Program-made: the position numbers and the translations under genes
Shown here: one piece after another, positions 4,817 to 5,167 of the stretch
Position numbering within the stretch: the stretch's first letter is position 1
Layout: each line of letters begins with the position of its first letter
The notes under the pieces: model-generated
The model's input: only the letters and a program-made list of their open reading frames with translations
What the model was told of the DNA's origin: nothing
Database searches by the model: none
Source of the DNA: UBA4421 sp028228615
GTDB lineage: Bacteria > Pseudomonadota > Gammaproteobacteria > Pseudomonadales > Azotimanducaceae
NCBI GenBank assembly: GCA_028228615.1
Contig: JAOJBS010000055.1
Span: 1 to 5,167 of the forward strand
Direction of reading: 5' to 3'
Length of the DNA: 5,167 nt

Positions 4817-4925
4817 CTCATTTAGTACTCTTGAGCAAAACTAATTTCATATTCGGACATTTTTGCACTCTTTTGTTGCGCTAAGGTCGCGCTAAGCCGG
4901 TATTTATCGTCCGCAGAATTTTTGA

Positions 4926-4954
4926 TTGGCGTAATCTGTCGGGTTCGCTATACA
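4926..4954 (+). promoter_or_regulatory. Candidate promoter for oadG
   Basis: TTGGCG (4926-4931, four of six) and TATACA (4949-4954, four of six) are separated by 17 bp, placing transcription start near 4961, about 50 nt before the oadG GTG. Upstream, GCGCTAAG is directly repeated at 4878-4885 and 4889-4896, one helical turn apart, a possible activator or repressor site. The match is moderate. Confidence 0.45.
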
Positions 4955-5011
4955 CTCTGATGAGAGAATTTTCACCATGCAAAACGGTGAGTTAGGTAAT
5001 CGGAGGTACAT

Positions 5012-5167
5012 GTGAGTGGGCTTTTAGAATCGGGTGTTGAGTTGATGATGATAGGTATGGGAACGGTGTTTTCCTTCCTTGCGTTGCTGGTTGTTGTTAC
5101 TCAGACCATGTCATGGGTGGTTTTGAAATTTGGCTTGGCGAGTGATCCGCAGGTGGCAAATACAGGG
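5012..5167 (+). CDS. oadG: Oxaloacetate decarboxylase gamma subunit, N-terminal part
   Basis: The first 52 codons of a gene running off the right edge. OadG is the small membrane subunit of the sodium-translocating oxaloacetate decarboxylase; it anchors the biotin-carrying carboxyltransferase OadA to the OadB channel while oxaloacetate is decarboxylated to pyruvate and Na+ is exported. The visible part has the typical pattern: a short head (MSGLLESGVELMMIGMGTVF), one membrane helix at about residues 10-35 (FSFLALLVVVTQTM), then the start of the cytosolic linker with ASDPQVANTG. The family is usually about 80-90 residues. GTG at 5012 is the start: CGGAGG (5001-5006) lies 5 nt upstream, and the ATG at 5010 is followed at once by TGA. 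oadA and oadB are expected just beyond the window. A gamma subunit of a related decarboxylase pump is the only real alternative. Confidence 0.85.
   Translation, partial: MSGLLESGVELMMIGMGTVFSFLALLVVVTQTMSWVVLKFGLASDPQVANTG

Overview
The window is about 5.2 kb of bacterial chromosome with near-balanced base composition. The best-recognised genes are a YbiC/HcxB-type hydroxycarboxylate dehydrogenase, a tRNA-Arg(ACG) with encoded CCA, and the start of oadG, the small membrane subunit of the sodium-pumping oxaloacetate decarboxylase. Together they fit a gammaproteobacterium, plausibly marine. That assignment is an inference from gene families; no marker gene in the window fixes the taxon.

Layout, left to right. 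(1) 1-213: AT-rich upstream region with several short direct and inverted repeats and a weak promoter candidate. (2) 214-696 (+): unrecognised 160-residue protein. (3) 697-830: a 29-codon reading frame starting on an ATGA overlap with the previous gene, inside a predicted two-stem RNA fold whose right arm covers the ribosome binding site of the next gene. (4) 831-1265 (+): XRE/Cro-type helix-turn-helix regulator, followed by a hairpin at 1289-1305. (5) 1266-1720: non-coding, strongly pyrimidine-biased stretch with a five-copy 13-bp tandem repeat. (6) 1721-2800 (+): flavin-dependent monooxygenase of the luciferase-like superfamily, SsuD-like but with different residues at known SsuD catalytic positions. 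(7) 2801-2968: convergent intergenic region. (8) 2969-3127 (-): a 52-residue single-span membrane protein, easy to miss because of its size, whose leader carries a second 13-bp-period repeat (3138-3189). (9) 3315-4388 (-): the HcxB-like dehydrogenase. (10) 4389-4696: no convincing gene. (11) 4697-4773 (-): tRNA-Arg(ACG) with a strong promoter upstream. (12) 5012-5167 (+): oadG, cut off by the window end.

The metabolic genes share a loose theme of 2-hydroxy/2-oxo acid and organosulfur chemistry: a 2-hydroxyacid dehydrogenase, a flavin monooxygenase and an oxaloacetate decarboxylase subunit. They lie on different strands with separate leaders, so I do not claim one pathway. The most interesting signals are in the untranslated parts: the leader ORF and RBS-masking fold before the XRE gene, two tandem arrays with the same 13-bp period but different sequence, and the small membrane protein behind one of them. 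I see no transposase, integrase, CRISPR array, phage structural gene or recognisable defence system.
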